From contig NZ_JAFCJX010000002.1 in the NCBI RefSeq assembly GCF_018130695.1, positions 1 through 64,000 on the forward strand: a stretch of 64,000 nt of DNA, read 5' to 3'. This DNA is from Bradyrhizobium jicamae (lineage in GTDB: Bacteria; Pseudomonadota; Alphaproteobacteria; Rhizobiales; Xanthobacteraceae). Below, in pieces: positions 62,121 through 64,000 of the stretch (position 1 is its first letter; every line of letters begins with the position of its first letter). A program made the translations under genes and the position numbers. Below the pieces are notes generated by a model that was given only the letters and a program-made list of their open reading frames with translations, did no database searches and had not been told where the DNA came from.

Positions 62121-64000
62121 GTGGCGCGGCTCAAGACAATTGCAAGACGCACGTTCCTAATCGGCTCCGCTGCGATCGCCGGTGGCGTCGCCTTCGGCTA
62201 TTACCGATTGCGCCAGGATCCTCCCAATCCGCTGCTCAAGGGTCTCAAGGCCGGGGAAGCCGCGATCACTCCCTACGTCCGCGTCGACGCAAAGGGCGTT
62301 ACGCTCATCACTCCGCGCGCCGACAAGGGCCAAGGCTCGTATTCCATCCAGGCTCATCTGATTGCCGAAGAGCTCGACGTGGATCCGCACAAGGTTCGCC
62401 TCGATCCCGGTCCACCAAGTCCGGCCTACTTCAACAGCCGGGTGATGGACGACAGCCTGCCGTTCTCTACCATCGACGATGGCATGATGGCGCGCGGGGC
62501 GCGGGGAGGGGGCGAAGTGTTGAGCCGCGTTCTCGGTATGCAGATCACGGGGGGCTCGTCCACTGTACCCGACGGCTATCAAAAACTCCGCATGGCGGGC
62601 GCGGTCGCGCGCGAGACTTTGAAGGAGGCGGCGGCCAGAAGGTCGGGGGTGTCACGGTCGCAATTGAAGACCAAGGATGGTCAGGTGATCTTGCCCGATG
62701 GCAAGTCCCTCACTTACGCGGAACTAGCCGTTGAGGCAGCGCAGCTTGCACCGGTTACGGATGTCACGCTCCGGCCGGAACAGGAGTGGCGCTACATCGG
62801 CAAGAAGATGCGCCGGATCGATATCGTCGCCAAGTCCACAGGTACTCAACAGTACGGCATCGATATTCGTCCGGACCGGATCGTGTACGCCACCCTCCGC
62901 ACCAACCCCGGCATGGGAGGCACGATCAAGCGATATGATGCCTCCAGCGCGGAGAAGATGAGAGGCGTCAAAAAGATCGTCCCGATCAAGGATGGTGTGG
63001 GCGTGATCGCCGATAATACCTGGAGAGCCTTTCAAGCTGCGGCCGCTATCAAGATCGAATGGAACGATCCTCCTTATCCGGCCGACTCGGCTGGAATGTG
63101 GAAGGTGCTGGAGAATTCATTCTCCAAAGACCAGCAGGACAGCCGGCTTCGCAATGACGGAGACGTCGACAAGGCGTTGGCTGGCTCGTCCAAGCCGATT
63201 GAGGCGGAGTATCGGACTCCATATCTGGCCCACGCGCCGCTCGAGCCCATGAATGCGGTCGTACTCTACACGAAAGAGCGGCTCGACATCTGGACGGGAA
63301 CGCAGATCCCGGTCTTCCTTCAGGGGCATGCGGCAAAGCTGACGCGACTGCCGGAAGAGAAGATCTACGTGCACGCTCAGCCGATGGGCGGCAGCTTTGG
63401 GGCACGACTCGACGACACCTATGCGTTGCAGGCCATCGAACTCGCGATGGCCATGGAAGGCGTCCCAGTCAAGATGATCTGGAGCCGTGAAGAGAACATG
63501 GCGCACGACTATCCGCGCCCCATTCAGCTCTCGCGCGCAAAAGGGACGGTTCGCGATGGCATGGTCGAGAGCATGAGCATCGATGTGGCTGGCCAATCGA
63601 TGGGAGCCTCCTGGTTTAACCGGTTGCAAGCGCCCGTTCCTCCCGGGCCCGATACTTCCAGCGTCAACGGCATCTGGGATCAACCTTTCGCCATACCGAA
63701 CTTCCGCGTGACGGGCTATCGGGCGAAGGAAATGGTGCCAGTCAGCCCGTGGCGATCCGTTGGAGCCTCCGGCAATGGCTTCCACCATGCTTCCTTCCTG
63801 GACGAATTGATCCATGCCGCGGGTGCGGATCCGATGGCCGAACTCATTCGTCTCTGCAATCATGAGCCTTCCAAGAAAGTACTGCATGCCCTGCAAGAAA
63901 TTTCCGATTGGAAAGGCTCGCGTATTGGCGACCAGCGAGCTCGCGGCGTAGCGTTGATACTGGCCTTCGGCGTGCCAATGGCTCAAATCGTCGAGGTGAG
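62121..64000 (+). CDS. Molybdenum hydroxylase large subunit (IorB-like), truncated at the window edge
   Basis: The 626 residues visible start at a GTG at 62121 and continue past the right edge. The N-terminus carries a twin-arginine signal (IARRTFLIGSAAIAGG), as in IorB proteins that export the folded holoenzyme with its small subunit. The cofactor-binding regions include IDIVAKSTGTQQYGIDIR, AEYRTPYLAHAPLEPMNAV, VHAQPMGGSFGARLDDTYAL and VPVSPWRSVGASGNGF. It would hydroxylate N-heterocycles or aldehydes. The C-terminal region is not visible. Confidence 0.92.
   Translation, partial: MARLKTIARRTFLIGSAAIAGGVAFGYYRLRQDPPNPLLKGLKAGEAAITPYVRVDAKGVTLITPRADKGQGSYSIQAHLIAEELDVDPHKVRLDPGPPSPAYFNSRVMDDSLPFSTIDDGMMARGARGGGEVLSRVLGMQITGGSSTVPDGYQKLRMAGAVARETLKEAAARRSGVSRSQLKTKDGQVILPDGKSLTYAELAVEAAQLAPVTDVTLRPEQEWRYIGKKMRRIDIVAKSTGTQQYGIDIRPDRIVYATLRTNPGMGGTIKRYDASSAEKMRGVKKIVPIKDGVGVIADNTWRAFQAAAAIKIEWNDPPYPADSAGMWKVLENSFSKDQQDSRLRNDGDVDKALAGSSKPIEAEYRTPYLAHAPLEPMNAVVLYTKERLDIWTGTQIPVFLQGHAAKLTRLPEEKIYVHAQPMGGSFGARLDDTYALQAIELAMAMEGVPVKMIWSREENMAHDYPRPIQLSRAKGTVRDGMVESMSIDVAGQSMGASWFNRLQAPVPPGPDTSSVNGIWDQPFAIPNFRVTGYRAKEMVPVSPWRSVGASGNGFHHASFLDELIHAAGADPMAELIRLCNHEPSKKVLHALQEISDWKGSRIGDQRARGVALILAFGVPMAQIVEV

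Noticed and set aside
1..64000. CRISPR arrays, tRNA or rRNA genes, insertion sequences
   Set aside because: I saw no regularly spaced direct repeats, no tRNA cloverleaf-like or rRNA-like stretch, and no transposase or terminal inverted repeats. A tRNAscan or IS search could still find something missed by eye.

Overview
The window comes from a GC-rich alphaproteobacterial chromosome. The gene content and protein style (split PntAA/PntAB/PntB transhydrogenase, MoxR plus VWA pair, EtfBA, many acyl-CoA and aromatic-degradation genes, Liv-type transporters, Bug proteins) suggest a Bradyrhizobium/Rhodopseudomonas relative. This placement is inferred from gene content and not from a marker gene. No rRNA, tRNA, CRISPR array or intact insertion sequence was seen.

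Left edge (1-4.3 kb): after a 17-codon gene tail comes a compact three-gene minus-strand operon (3940 to 283) encoding a Cap4/DUF4297-like nuclease effector, a small middle component and a Rad50-like DUF3732 ATPase. This matches the ABC three-component (ABC-3C) conflict systems and is the clearest candidate defence system here.

4.3-33.7 kb is an accessory catabolic region. It holds an AraC regulator followed by a complete Liv-type ABC transporter, a CaiB-family CoA-transferase, an SDR and a GST. Next come an exported crotonase and a Tat-exported FAH-family protein divergent from a LysR regulator, a Bug solute-binding protein, and a Rieske ring-hydroxylating dioxygenase (alpha, beta) with a coupled rhodanese. 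Further on are a saccharopine-dehydrogenase-like reductase, a YeiH-type membrane protein, an SDR with a HCCA isomerase, a TetR regulator, a PaaA/B/C-like diiron monooxygenase with a split PaaD, an acyl-CoA ligase and an orphan solute-binding protein. Several decayed genes lie among these: an SMP-30-like propeller, an AMP-ligase C-terminus, a sugar-lactone oxidase tail and a rubredoxin.

34-48.6 kb has a thiolase and FadB-type beta-oxidation pair, panB-panC, a GST-like protein, the proton-translocating transhydrogenase operon pntAA-pntAB-pntB, a LysR regulator, another SDR plus GST pair and a TetR regulator. 49-57 kb is more housekeeping in character: MoxR ATPase and VWA protein (divergent), FabF-type ketosynthase, a second FadB-type enzyme and etfBA. 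57-64 kb has an unrecognised 434-aa protein, a ferredoxin-SCP2 fusion divergent from a MarR regulator, and the start of an IorAB-type molybdenum hydroxylase that runs off the right edge.

Together the genes suggest uptake of an aromatic or alicyclic acid, activation to a CoA thioester (CoA-transferase or ligase), oxygenation (Rieske or Paa-type), glutathione-linked steps (three GSTs plus HCCA isomerase) and beta-oxidation feeding electrons to ETF. The substrate cannot be read from sequence. Four SDR paralogues that lack the catalytic Tyr of the YxxxK motif recur through the region, three of them next to a GST-fold gene.
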